This document shows, piece after piece, positions 18,197-26,325 of a DNA stretch of 64,000 bases (its first letter is position 1; the number at the start of each line of letters is the position of its first letter). The stretch is from Clostridia bacterium. Its GTDB lineage: Bacteria > Bacillota > Clostridia > Oscillospirales > Acutalibacteraceae. Made by a program: the position numbers and the translations under genes. The stretch spans positions 1 to 64,000 of the forward strand of contig JAGAOT010000004.1 in the NCBI GenBank assembly GCA_017623615.1, written 5' to 3'. The notes under the pieces are model-generated. The model searched no databases, was not told the origin of the DNA, and worked only from the letters and a program-made list of their open reading frames with translations.

Positions 18197-18494
18197 AATA
18201 AATTATACCACATAAGCCGTAAAGCTTCAATATCTTAATAAATTTGTAATATTTTTGAGACTTTATTTGTAATTCCCTGCGTTTACAATCATAATTGTTC
18301 CAAGGGATTGATTAAGAGTAACAACCGAATAAATCTCCGGCATGAATTTTGACGGCTATATTTGCGCCAATCAGCCCAAAAATACTCGTTAATACACAAA
18401 GTATTGCCTGCGTTTTTTGAACTGATTGACAAAAATCTATCTCGTCAATCTTCATACCTCAATTTATCGATTGTTACTATGGGAGGTTCTTTTG
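18197..18494 (+). other. upstream region of the first two-component operon
   Basis: About 300 bp with no gene. A possible promoter is TTGTAA (18267-18272) with CATAAT (18290-18295) at 17-base spacing. A TTGACA at 18426-18431 has no good -10 partner. A small inverted repeat AATACT/AGTATT lies near 18379-18403. GGGAGG just before 18495 is the ribosome binding site. Confidence 0.35.
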
Positions 18495-19184
18495 ATGTAT
18501 ACCGTGCTTGTATGCGATGACGACATCGCAATCCTTGATTCCGTTGAAATTTATCTTAAGCTTGAGGGCTACAGCGTTCTGCGCGCCGAAAACGGCAGGC
18601 AGGCGCTTGAGCAGGTTAAGAACAACGAGGTGCACTGCGTTATTCTTGACATAATGATGCCCGGTCTGGATGGCTTGCAGGCAACATTGAGGCTTCGCGA
18701 AAAACACAACATACCCATAATTCTGCTCTCGGCAAAAAGCGAGGACACCGACAAAATAACGGGTCTTTCCTTCGGCGCGGACGATTACGTCACAAAGCCG
18801 TTTAATCCGCTGGAGCTTATGGCAAGGGTCAAATCCCAGATAAGGCGCTTTACCTCTCTCGGCTCGATGGAGGTTAAAGAGGGCGTTATAACAACGGGGG
18901 GGCTTTCTTTGGATACCCTTGCAAAGGAGCTGACGCTTGACGGCGAGGCGGTGAAGCTGACCGCTACGGAATACGGCATAATCAGCGTGCTTATGGAAAA
19001 CCTCGGCAGGGTGCTTTCAACGGGTCAGATTTATGAGGCGGTGTGGGATGAGCCCGCCTACAACACGGAAAAAACGGTTACGGTGCACATCAGGCGAATC
19101 CGCGAAAAAATTGAAATCAATCCTAAGGACCCGAAATACTTAAAGGTGGTGTGGGGAATTGGCTATAAAATCGAAAAATATTAA
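18495..19184 (+). CDS. OmpR/PhoB-type response regulator 1
   Basis: A 229-residue two-domain regulator. The receiver has the acidic pocket CDDD near residue 8, phospho-acceptor Asp52 in VILDIMMPG, and Lys in the YVTKPFNPLEL block. The winged-helix output domain spans about residues 130-229 (LTATEYGIISVLMENLGRVLS, TVTVHIRRIREKIE). An open frame extends to 18426, but GGGAGGTTC before the ATG at 18495 sets the start. The partner kinase begins inside its last codons (26-base overlap), so the two are made together. It is a close relative of the regulator at 22660. Confidence 0.95.
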   Translation: MYTVLVCDDDIAILDSVEIYLKLEGYSVLRAENGRQALEQVKNNEVHCVILDIMMPGLDGLQATLRLREKHNIPIILLSAKSEDTDKITGLSFGADDYVTKPFNPLELMARVKSQIRRFTSLGSMEVKEGVITTGGLSLDTLAKELTLDGEAVKLTATEYGIISVLMENLGRVLSTGQIYEAVWDEPAYNTEKTVTVHIRRIREKIEINPKDPKYLKVVWGIGYKIEKY

Positions 19185-21981
19185 ATACAGCAAATGGTTA
19201 AAGCTTGCCGCGGCGATAATCGCCGTTGTGATGTTTTTCTCCGCGGGCTGGTTTGCAAATCTTTTCATAAGAAGCTTTGCGGATTATAACAGCTATGACG
19301 GCAAGGAAGCAAACGGCAGCAGCTACACGCAGACCATTGCTTTCCGCGAAGCCCTCAACGATGCGGAGCTTGCGCTTATTCGCGAGGGCAGGCCGGCCGT
19401 TTATGCAAACTTTGAGGACTATCTCGCTTCAGCAGAGGCTGTTCAGATTCAAAACGACTTTGACAGCCGCATACCCGAGCTTTCGGCGGCTTATGATTTG
19501 CTTGCAGGCTCGGACATTGAGGTTTACAACTCGGAGCATAACAGCTATCTTTATCTTTATACCTATAAAAACCTGACCTACTGCATGAACTATGCGGGCG
19601 AATTTATCGACAGAGACAGCTTTGTTTTTGAAAATTATTTCAAGGTATCGGGCGGTAACACCCCGACAGCTTCAACAACCACAACAACGGCTTTGGAGAT
19701 AACCGATGCTGACGGCAACGCAGTTGAATCAACTGCATTGCAGGTTGTTGATGGCGGCGATTTTTATACCGCGGCTGTTGAAAACCTTGACGGGGTTGGC
19801 TATTATGACGACGGAGTTTATTTTTCTCCCAATTACGGCGTAAAGCCCCCGCTTGAGGTGCAGGATATTGCAAACGCGCTGAATAAAATCGCTTCAATAA
19901 CGGATTACACCGCCTACGGCGAATCCTCGAAGGAGCGATTTATTGAGGAATATCAAAAGGGCGTTGAAGAATATCTGCGCAACAGCTACAACAACATGAT
20001 AGGTCAATATTATTGGGAAACCGCCTGCATAAAGAACGTCAATTACGCCATTTTTTATAACGGCTCGGACAAGGTTGTTACCAACTGCGGAGTGGGTCTT
20101 AATGATACCGACAAACAGATTTTTCAAAAGCTCGGCGGCAGCTTTGTTGAAGGCATAAAAGACGGAAAATACACTCTCATAAAAGGCGAGCCGATGGAAA
20201 AATCACAGAGCCTTTATTATAAGTTCAACGATTGGCTGTGCGGCAGCTCCGCTTTCAAAAGCATTCTGCAAATGGACTACAGCAGCGTTAAGGAACATGT
20301 TGGCAAGGCATATTTTTCGTTTGACGAAACCATGACGGAGCTTGACCCGCTCAAGGCTTCGCTGAGCGCATATCACGATTTTATCGGCTACGGCATATTT
20401 TCACCCAACACAAGCCTTGCGCTGTGCATTTATTCCCTGCTTGTTGCGTGCGTGGCATGCATTTATCTTGTCTGCGTTGCGGGCAAAACCCCCGACGGCA
20501 GAAAGATTAACTTCTTCTATAAAGTACCCTATGAAATTTATCTTGTGCTCTGCCTCGGCGGAATGTTTCTTGCGGGGCTTGCGGCTGTCTATGTTGTTGC
20601 CGCCGAAAGAGAGCCGATGAACATTGACGACTTGTTCAGAGATGAATTTTTCGCAACGCTCATTTATTCAGTCAGCGGAAAAACCAACGAAATCATCGGA
20701 GCGCTTGTTTCCGTTTTCTTCATGGCATGGACTTGGCTGAGCATCGCATTTGCCGGCAATGTGAGAAACAAAACATTCATAAAGCATACGCTTTGTTATC
20801 AGCTTATCAGGCTTTGCGGCTGGATTATCAAAAAGCTCGGCAAAGTTCTTATATTCATTCTTAAACCGCTCGGAAAAGTCTTTAAGAAAATCGGCGGATT
20901 CTTCAAAAAGCAGATTGACAAAATAAAATATTTTCTTGCCTGCGACTATTCAAAGGGTCAGGGAAGCAAATTCAAGACCCTTGCAGGCGTTTCAGCAGGC
21001 TCCTTTGCCGTTGTTACCGTTATCTATTATTTAATGGCGGGTATGCTTCTGAGCGATAATAATGTGGGTGCAGGGGCACTGCTTCTGACACTCGGAATAA
21101 TCGGCGATATTGCAATTTTGCTTTTTGTAATGCTCCTCATCGTTTCGCTTGACAGAATTATGGCGGCGGTGTCCGATATCAAACAGGGCGAGCTTAACCG
21201 CAGGATAGACACTCAATTCATGCCTCCCTTCATGCGCCGCTTTGCGGAGGATATTCTCTCCATGCAGGACGGTCTGCAGAATGCCGTTGAAAGCGCGGTT
21301 AAAGACCAGCGAATGAAAGCGGAGCTTATCACCAACGTTTCGCATGACCTTAAAACCCCGCTCACCTCAATCGTAAACTACGTTGATTTGCTCAAAAAAT
21401 GCGATGTCCGGGACGAAATTGCGCAGAGATATATTAACGTTCTTGACGAAAAAGCGGCAAAAATGAAAAAGCTTATCGAGGATTTGGTTGAGGCTTCAAA
21501 GGCTTCTTCGGGCGCAATGGAAATCCATCCCGTAAAAATCAATCTTTGCGAATTTGCCGCGCAGGCGGCGGGCGAGCATGAGGACGAGCTGAAAAAATTC
21601 GGCATAGGGCTGATGCTCAAAACCCCCGAAGCACCCGTAACCGTTTTTGCAGATTCGCAGAAAACCTCACGCATTGTTGAAAACCTTTTCTCCAACATCA
21701 GAAAATATGCGCTGGAGGGCACAAGAGTTTATATCGAGGTCTGCGGCGGCGCGGAATACGGCAAAATCGTTTTCAAAAACATTTCAAAATATCCGCTCGA
21801 CGTTTCCGCAGACGAGCTGACCCAGCGATTTGTCAGGGGCGATTCCTCCCGCTCGGGCGAGGGCAGCGGACTCGGGCTTTCAATCGCGCAAAACCTTTGC
21901 GAGCTTCAAAAGGGAAAATTTAAAGTTGATGTTGACGGCGATTTGTTCAAGGTTAGTCTTGAATTGCCGAATGCACAGTAA
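19159..21981 (+). CDS. large membrane sensor histidine kinase 1
   Basis: A 940-residue kinase starting at TTG 19159, preceded by AAGGTGGT at 8 bases. One N-terminal membrane helix (about 13-32) is followed by an outside domain of about 375 residues that I cannot assign. A block of membrane helices follows (about 415-535), then a cationic amphipathic stretch with repeated GKV/KK (about 550-590), more membrane helices (about 605-665), and a HAMP-like linker. The HisKA domain has His729 in NVSHDLKTP. The ATPase domain ends in GEGSGLGLSIA. The signal is unknown. It is coupled to response regulator 1 and resembles the kinase at 23394 in its catalytic half. Confidence 0.92.
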   Translation: MAIKSKNIKYSKWLKLAAAIIAVVMFFSAGWFANLFIRSFADYNSYDGKEANGSSYTQTIAFREALNDAELALIREGRPAVYANFEDYLASAEAVQIQNDFDSRIPELSAAYDLLAGSDIEVYNSEHNSYLYLYTYKNLTYCMNYAGEFIDRDSFVFENYFKVSGGNTPTASTTTTTALEITDADGNAVESTALQVVDGGDFYTAAVENLDGVGYYDDGVYFSPNYGVKPPLEVQDIANALNKIASITDYTAYGESSKERFIEEYQKGVEEYLRNSYNNMIGQYYWETACIKNVNYAIFYNGSDKVVTNCGVGLNDTDKQIFQKLGGSFVEGIKDGKYTLIKGEPMEKSQSLYYKFNDWLCGSSAFKSILQMDYSSVKEHVGKAYFSFDETMTELDPLKASLSAYHDFIGYGIFSPNTSLALCIYSLLVACVACIYLVCVAGKTPDGRKINFFYKVPYEIYLVLCLGGMFLAGLAAVYVVAAEREPMNIDDLFRDEFFATLIYSVSGKTNEIIGALVSVFFMAWTWLSIAFAGNVRNKTFIKHTLCYQLIRLCGWIIKKLGKVLIFILKPLGKVFKKIGGFFKKQIDKIKYFLACDYSKGQGSKFKTLAGVSAGSFAVVTVIYYLMAGMLLSDNNVGAGALLLTLGIIGDIAILLFVMLLIVSLDRIMAAVSDIKQGELNRRIDTQFMPPFMRRFAEDILSMQDGLQNAVESAVKDQRMKAELITNVSHDLKTPLTSIVNYVDLLKKCDVRDEIAQRYINVLDEKAAKMKKLIEDLVEASKASSGAMEIHPVKINLCEFAAQAAGEHEDELKKFGIGLMLKTPEAPVTVFADSQKTSRIVENLFSNIRKYALEGTRVYIEVCGGAEYGKIVFKNISKYPLDVSADELTQRFVRGDSSRSGEGSGLGLSIAQNLCELQKGKFKVDVDGDLFKVSLELPNAQ

Positions 21982-21984
21982 TAA

Positions 21985-22133
21985 TATAGCCTCCCTCTGA
22001 CGAGGGAGGTGGATTTTGCGAAGCAAAAGACGGAGGGAGATATTTGTGTAAACCCTTAAAGCATTAACAATTTTTCGCAAAATCATTCTCTCCCTCAGTC
22101 ACTTCGTGACAGCTCCCTCATCATAGGGAGCCT
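21985..22133. repeat. long imperfect palindrome of the CCTCCCTC family
   Basis: Begins CCTCCCTCTGACGAGGGAGG, then TTTTGCGAAGCAAAA and GACGGAGGGAG. It ends with CTCCCTCAGTCACTTCGTGA, CAGCTCCCTC and ATAGGGAG. Several nested small palindromes lie within one long inverted arrangement between the kinase gene and the tRNA promoter. It may also end the kinase transcript. Confidence 0.7.
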
Positions 22134-22189
22134 AAAATCCTAATTCATATATTGCCGATATTAATTTTAAAAAAATTCAAAAATTCCCC

Positions 22190-22218
22190 TTGACATTTGC
22201 AAAACTCTTTGATATAAT
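22190..22218 (+). promoter_or_regulatory. promoter of tRNA-Gly
   Basis: Consensus TTGACA (22190-22195) and TATAAT (22213-22218) with a 17-base spacer, 13 bases before the mature tRNA 5' end. Confidence 0.9.
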
Positions 22219-22231
22219 GCCTCTTGCAGTT

Positions 22232-22307
22232 GCGGATGTAGCTCATCTGGTAGAGCGCCACCTTGCCAAGGTGGAGGTAGCGAGTTCGAGCCTCGTCATC
22301 CGCTCCA
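22232..22307 (+). tRNA. tRNA-Gly (anticodon GCC)
   Basis: A full cloverleaf: acceptor GCGGATG pairs with CATCCGC, the D arm has GCTC...GAGC, the anticodon arm is CCACC-TTGCCAA-GGTGG, and the T arm is GCGAG-TTCGAGC-CTCGT. The anticodon is GCC and CCA is encoded. It has its own promoter and terminator and sits between two paralogous two-component operons. Confidence 0.97.
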
Positions 22308-22310
22308 TAA

Positions 22311-22341
22311 TCCATCAAACGAAAGTTTGGTGGATTTTTTT
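22311..22341 (+). terminator. intrinsic terminator of tRNA-Gly
   Basis: TCCATCAAAC and GTTTGGTGGA pair around a GAAA loop (22311-22334), followed by seven T. Confidence 0.92.
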
Positions 22342-22399
22342 ATTGCCTTTTTTATAAAAACTATTTATTTGTTTTAAAATAACTGATATAATAAAATTT

Positions 22400-22648
22400 A
22401 TGGATAAGAAATTTTGTTTGCATTGTCTGCTGCGTGACTGCGACAGAGAGGATACGCTGAAAAGCATTAAAGAACACATAAAGAAAATAGCCGACAGAGA
22501 TAAGGCGAGTGACACGGAATATAAACGCCGCGTTGCTCTTTGCGCCGAATGCGAGCATATTTCGCAGGGCACCTGCCTTAAATGCGGCTGTTACCCCGAA
22601 TTCAAAGCGGCATTCAAAAAACAGAAATGCCCCGTAAAGAAATGGTAG
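22400..22648 (+). CDS. small Cys-rich protein (DUF6171-like)
   Basis: An 82-residue cytoplasmic protein with seven cysteines in paired arrangement: FCLHCLLRDC near the start, then LCAECEH, then TCLKCGCYPEF and KCPVKKW. The pairs suggest a metal-binding (zinc or Fe-S) mini-domain. It matches small uncharacterised Clostridia proteins (DUF6171). The stop is 12 bases before the start of response regulator 2, so it is likely in the same transcript. The role is unknown. Confidence 0.75.
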   Translation: MDKKFCLHCLLRDCDREDTLKSIKEHIKKIADRDKASDTEYKRRVALCAECEHISQGTCLKCGCYPEFKAAFKKQKCPVKKW

Positions 22649-22659
22649 GGAGGATAATT

Positions 22660-23370
22660 ATGTATAACATTTTAATCTGCGATGACGATGCCGATATCCG
22701 CTCCGCTCTGAAAATGTATCTTTCAATCGAGGATTATTGCATCTATGAGGCCGAAAACGGCAGAGATGCGCTCAAAATTGTTGCAAGCGAGGATATTCAC
22801 CTGCTTCTCATGGATATCATGATGCCCGTTATGGACGGAATCCGTGCGCTCAACACCCTGCGCGAAAACGGCAGCAACATCCCCGTTATACTGCTGACTG
22901 CAAAAAGCCAGGATGCCGACAAAATAGTGGGGCTTAACGCCGGCGCGGATGACTACATAACAAAGCCCTTTAACCCCGTTGAGGTTATTGCAAGGGTCAA
23001 ATCCCAGCTTCGCCGCTACATGCGCTTCGGCGGGTCCGCAACAGCCGAAAAAAACTCAAACGTGCTTCGCAACGGCGGCCTGGAGCTTGATAACAGCACT
23101 AAAACCGTAACGCGCGACGGTGAGCCCGTGAGCCTCACTCCCACGGAGCTTATGCTCCTGAAATTCTTTATGGAAAACACAGAAACCGTTTTCTCACCCA
23201 AAGAAATTTACCGCAGGGTGTGGAATGATGACCCGTACGGAGCGGAAAACACGGTTACCGTTCATATCCGCCACCTGCGCGAAAAAATTGAGATTGACCC
23301 CGCAAAGCCCGATTATCTTAAGGTTGTCTGGGGTCACGGCTATAAAATGGAAAAGAAAAAAACTCTCTAA
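22660..23370 (+). CDS. OmpR/PhoB-type response regulator 2
   Basis: A 236-residue regulator with receiver and winged-helix domains. The acidic pocket CDDDAD is near residue 8, Asp52 is in LLMDIMMP, and Lys is in YITKPFNPVEV. The output helix motif is LTPTELMLLKFFMENTE. The frame runs upstream to 22582 over the Cys-rich gene, but GGGAGG before the ATG at 22660 decides the start. It is a paralogue of the regulator at 18495: both share the rare layout of short receiver-DNA-binding linker and the near-identical end KVVWGxGYK. Confidence 0.95.
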   Translation: MYNILICDDDADIRSALKMYLSIEDYCIYEAENGRDALKIVASEDIHLLLMDIMMPVMDGIRALNTLRENGSNIPVILLTAKSQDADKIVGLNAGADDYITKPFNPVEVIARVKSQLRRYMRFGGSATAEKNSNVLRNGGLELDNSTKTVTRDGEPVSLTPTELMLLKFFMENTETVFSPKEIYRRVWNDDPYGAENTVTVHIRHLREKIEIDPAKPDYLKVVWGHGYKMEKKKTL

Positions 23371-23393
23371 AACCTTGCAAGGAGTGATGAGCA

Positions 23394-25379
23394 ATGAGCC
23401 GAATCTTCTCGGGCGGTCAATTCCGCTCCGAAAGCGACAGAATCGCCTCAATCGTTGTTCTTGTGTGCATGACGATTGTTGCGGTTGGCTGTCTTTTGGG
23501 CATGTCATATCTTTTTGAATATAATTTTTATGAAAAGGGCGACAACGGTCAAACCGCAAAAAGTATTGCCGTTCAGCTCTATTCGCTGGATGATTCGGAG
23601 TTTGCAAAGGACTATTTCAAATGCGTTGAAAGCAACACCGACACCCACCGAATAAACTACTATAAAGACCGCTTTTCTCTCGAAAATTCAAGCTATATTT
23701 TCACCGTGTGCGATGTGCGCGGCGAAACGGTTTTTGACAGCGTGGCTTATTCCCAAAGCGGAAGCACCTATGCCGAAACAAGCGAAATGGCGGAATATAC
23801 GGGCACCTCGGATTTTTACCATTTCGACGGCAAGGGGCTGATGATACCTCTGCGCATTAACTATGCAGTCCTTACCGGCGACAGCGCGCAGGCAAACGAC
23901 AAATACACCAACGCCTTCACGTGGATTGAAATTGCGAACTCCCTGCGCTATTTCCTTTTTGTCGCTCTGTTTATTGCCGTGCTGATAATCGTTATTTTGC
24001 TTTCGGCAATAACCGTTAATGCCGGCATGAAGGATATCGAAAACGGCGAAATCGTGCCCGGCTTTGTTGACAAAATCCCCCTCGATATCTGCACGCTGTT
24101 TCTGCTCGCGCTTTTCTGCGTTGCGTGGATGGTGTTCGGCTTAACCTCCGCGGCGGATGTAGGCATGGTTCTTAACAATGTTGTTGTTATGATTACCTGC
24201 ATGGCGCTCATTCTTATCCTGATGACCTACCTTACAACCCTTTCCGTCAGGGTTAAAATGGGTAAGATATATAAAAACACCGTCATTTATCAGATTTACA
24301 GAAAATTCAAAAGAAAAACTCCGAGAAAAATCAGACGCAGCTTCGGCGAAATGTCGGTTTTCAAAAAGCTCATTCTCGGCGTTGCGGCATTTGTTTTGTT
24401 TGAAGCGGCAATACTTTCCGTGATGGGCTATCTCGGAATTTTGAGCAAAAATCACGAGCCTCGAACAGTCCTTATTCTGTTTATAATCATATGGGCGATG
24501 ACAAGGCTGATAATAATTCCCGTTTTTGCAATGATTGCCGTAAACCTCCACTATGTTAAAGAGGAGGGGCAAAAGCTTGCCGAGGGCGTTCTCGGCGACG
24601 GCATTTCAAGCAAGCTGACCATTGCAAGCATCCGCGCCCACGGCAAAAACCTTGACAGCATAAGAAAAGAAATAAACAAGGCAATGGAGCAGGAGCTTAA
24701 GAGCGAAAAGCTCAAAAGCGAGCTTATCGCCAACGTTTCACACGATATCAAAACCCCGATAACCTCAATTAAAAACTATGTTGATTTCCTCGGCAGAGAG
24801 GATATAACCGATGAGGAGCGCAAGGGCTATCTTGAAATAATCAACAAGCATACCGATAAGCTTTCTCTGCTTCTCAACGATATCATTGAGGCGTCGCAGA
24901 TTTCATCGGGCAGCATTGACATTAACCTTGAAAAAACAAGCCTTAATATAATAATTGAGCAAACCGTTGAGGAATTTGCAACAAAGCTGGAGCAAAGCGA
25001 GCTTATTCCGCGCATTGAAATTCCGCAGGACGATGTTTATATTATGGGCGACGGCAAGTGGCTGTGGCGCATCTTTGCAAATCTTTTTAACAACGCCTGC
25101 AAATATTCTGCACCCGGCACAGATGTTAAGGTTGCGCTTGACTGTGAAGACGGCAAGGCGACAGTTAAGATAGCCAATCTCTCACAGACGGAGCTTGATA
25201 TCGAGGGTGATGAGCTGTTTGAACGCTTTGTCAGAGGCGACAGCTCGCGCCACACAGAGGGCAACGGACTCGGCCTTTCCATCGCAAAAAGCCTAACCGA
25301 GCTTCAGGGCGGCGAAATGGATATTTCCGTTGAGGATAATATGTTTATAGCCGTGCTCACCTTTGATATAACGGAATAA
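23394..25379 (+). CDS. sensor histidine kinase 2
   Basis: A 661-residue membrane kinase with AAGGAGTGA before the ATG. A membrane helix (about 20-42), an outside domain of about 110 residues, and then helices near 180-200, 220-245, 258-285, 330-355 and 365-390. The HisKA domain has His450 in NVSHDIKTP. The ATP-binding domain ends with TEGNGLGLSIA. The catalytic half is similar to the kinase at 19159, while the outside domain is much smaller. It is the partner of response regulator 2, 23 bases upstream. Confidence 0.93.
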   Translation: MSRIFSGGQFRSESDRIASIVVLVCMTIVAVGCLLGMSYLFEYNFYEKGDNGQTAKSIAVQLYSLDDSEFAKDYFKCVESNTDTHRINYYKDRFSLENSSYIFTVCDVRGETVFDSVAYSQSGSTYAETSEMAEYTGTSDFYHFDGKGLMIPLRINYAVLTGDSAQANDKYTNAFTWIEIANSLRYFLFVALFIAVLIIVILLSAITVNAGMKDIENGEIVPGFVDKIPLDICTLFLLALFCVAWMVFGLTSAADVGMVLNNVVVMITCMALILILMTYLTTLSVRVKMGKIYKNTVIYQIYRKFKRKTPRKIRRSFGEMSVFKKLILGVAAFVLFEAAILSVMGYLGILSKNHEPRTVLILFIIIWAMTRLIIIPVFAMIAVNLHYVKEEGQKLAEGVLGDGISSKLTIASIRAHGKNLDSIRKEINKAMEQELKSEKLKSELIANVSHDIKTPITSIKNYVDFLGREDITDEERKGYLEIINKHTDKLSLLLNDIIEASQISSGSIDINLEKTSLNIIIEQTVEEFATKLEQSELIPRIEIPQDDVYIMGDGKWLWRIFANLFNNACKYSAPGTDVKVALDCEDGKATVKIANLSQTELDIEGDELFERFVRGDSSRHTEGNGLGLSIAKSLTELQGGEMDISVEDNMFIAVLTFDITE

Positions 25380-25400
25380 TAAGCACCTTCGGAGGAAAAA

Positions 25401-26324
25401 ATGCACAGAAAAATAATTTCCGCTTCACTTGCAATACTTATTGCAGCGGGGCTTACGGCATGCGGCGGCGCAAGGCAGGAGAGCCCGACAACCACCGCGG
25501 CAACAACCGCATCAACCGCCGTTGCAACAACTACCGCAGCACCCGCCACAACACAAGCACCTACCACCGCTGCAACCACAGCTGCTCCGACTACAACAAA
25601 AAAAGTAACAACAACGGCAAAACCGACAACAACCAAGGTAACAACCACAAAAGCGGTTACAACAACTCAAAAGGCAACAACCACCGAGGCTGCAACCGAG
25701 CCGACAACTCTCCCCCTCACGGATTTTCACCGCAGAGAGGAAGATGCCTACACCGAAAAGCTCAAATACGGCGTTATCCGCAGCAGAGCGGTTACACGTT
25801 ATTTTGCATTGCTTGACGACGGCACAGAGGTTGTTGCAAAAGAGGATTTTGTTGATGTTTATACCCGCCTCGGCTACAGCGCAGGCTATAACGATTTGCT
25901 CCCCGCGGCAAAGGATAACAGAGAAAAATACCGCGAAATGATTGATGAAATTCTTTCAACAATCAATTCCTACAGAGCGGAGGGCGGCATTGAGCCGCTT
26001 GAGCTTGATGAAAAGCTGACGGAAATCGCATGCGCCCGCGCGGAAGAAATCGCCTGGTCAGGCAGGCATTCCCACACAAGACCCAACGGAAAATATTTCC
26101 ACAGTCTTATAAAAGAGGCGGGTCTTGAATCGGGCTTTGTGGGCGAAAATATCGGCTGGGGCTACACCACCGCCCGCGATGTTTGCGAAGCGTGGAAGGC
26201 TTCAAAAACCCACTATGAAAACCTGATGAATCCCGATTTTAAAAAGACGGGCATCGGCATCGCCGCCGACCCTGACCCCGACGGCAACCTCTGCTGGGCA
26301 AATTTGTTTATTGACGAGATGTAA
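25401..26324 (+). CDS. CAP/SCP-domain lipoprotein with Thr-rich linker
   Basis: A 307-residue lipoprotein: signal peptide with lipobox LTACG (Cys at about residue 21), then about 75 residues of Thr/Ala-rich spacer (TTT-type repeats), then a CAP domain from about residue 185. CAP marks are EGGIEPLELDEKLTEIACAR, SHTRPNGK, GFVGENIGWG and HYENLMNPDFKKTGIGIA. The spacer resembles wall-crossing linkers in Ruminococcus-type bacteria. CAP proteins of this type are often linked to sporulation or the envelope in Firmicutes. It begins 21 bases after the kinase gene and is probably in the same operon. Confidence 0.9.
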   Translation: MHRKIISASLAILIAAGLTACGGARQESPTTTAATTASTAVATTTAAPATTQAPTTAATTAAPTTTKKVTTTAKPTTTKVTTTKAVTTTQKATTTEAATEPTTLPLTDFHRREEDAYTEKLKYGVIRSRAVTRYFALLDDGTEVVAKEDFVDVYTRLGYSAGYNDLLPAAKDNREKYREMIDEILSTINSYRAEGGIEPLELDEKLTEIACARAEEIAWSGRHSHTRPNGKYFHSLIKEAGLESGFVGENIGWGYTTARDVCEAWKASKTHYENLMNPDFKKTGIGIAADPDPDGNLCWANLFIDEM

Positions 26325-26325
26325 T

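Noticed and set aside
18426..18454. TTGACA at 18426 as promoter of the first two-component operon
   Set aside because: No acceptable -10 box at 16-18 bases; the match at 18267-18295 is a little better but still weak.
25304..25730. Val/Ala-rich and Cys/Gly-rich antisense frames over the lipoprotein linker
   Set aside because: They are low-complexity translations of the ACA/ACC-rich Thr linker and not genes.
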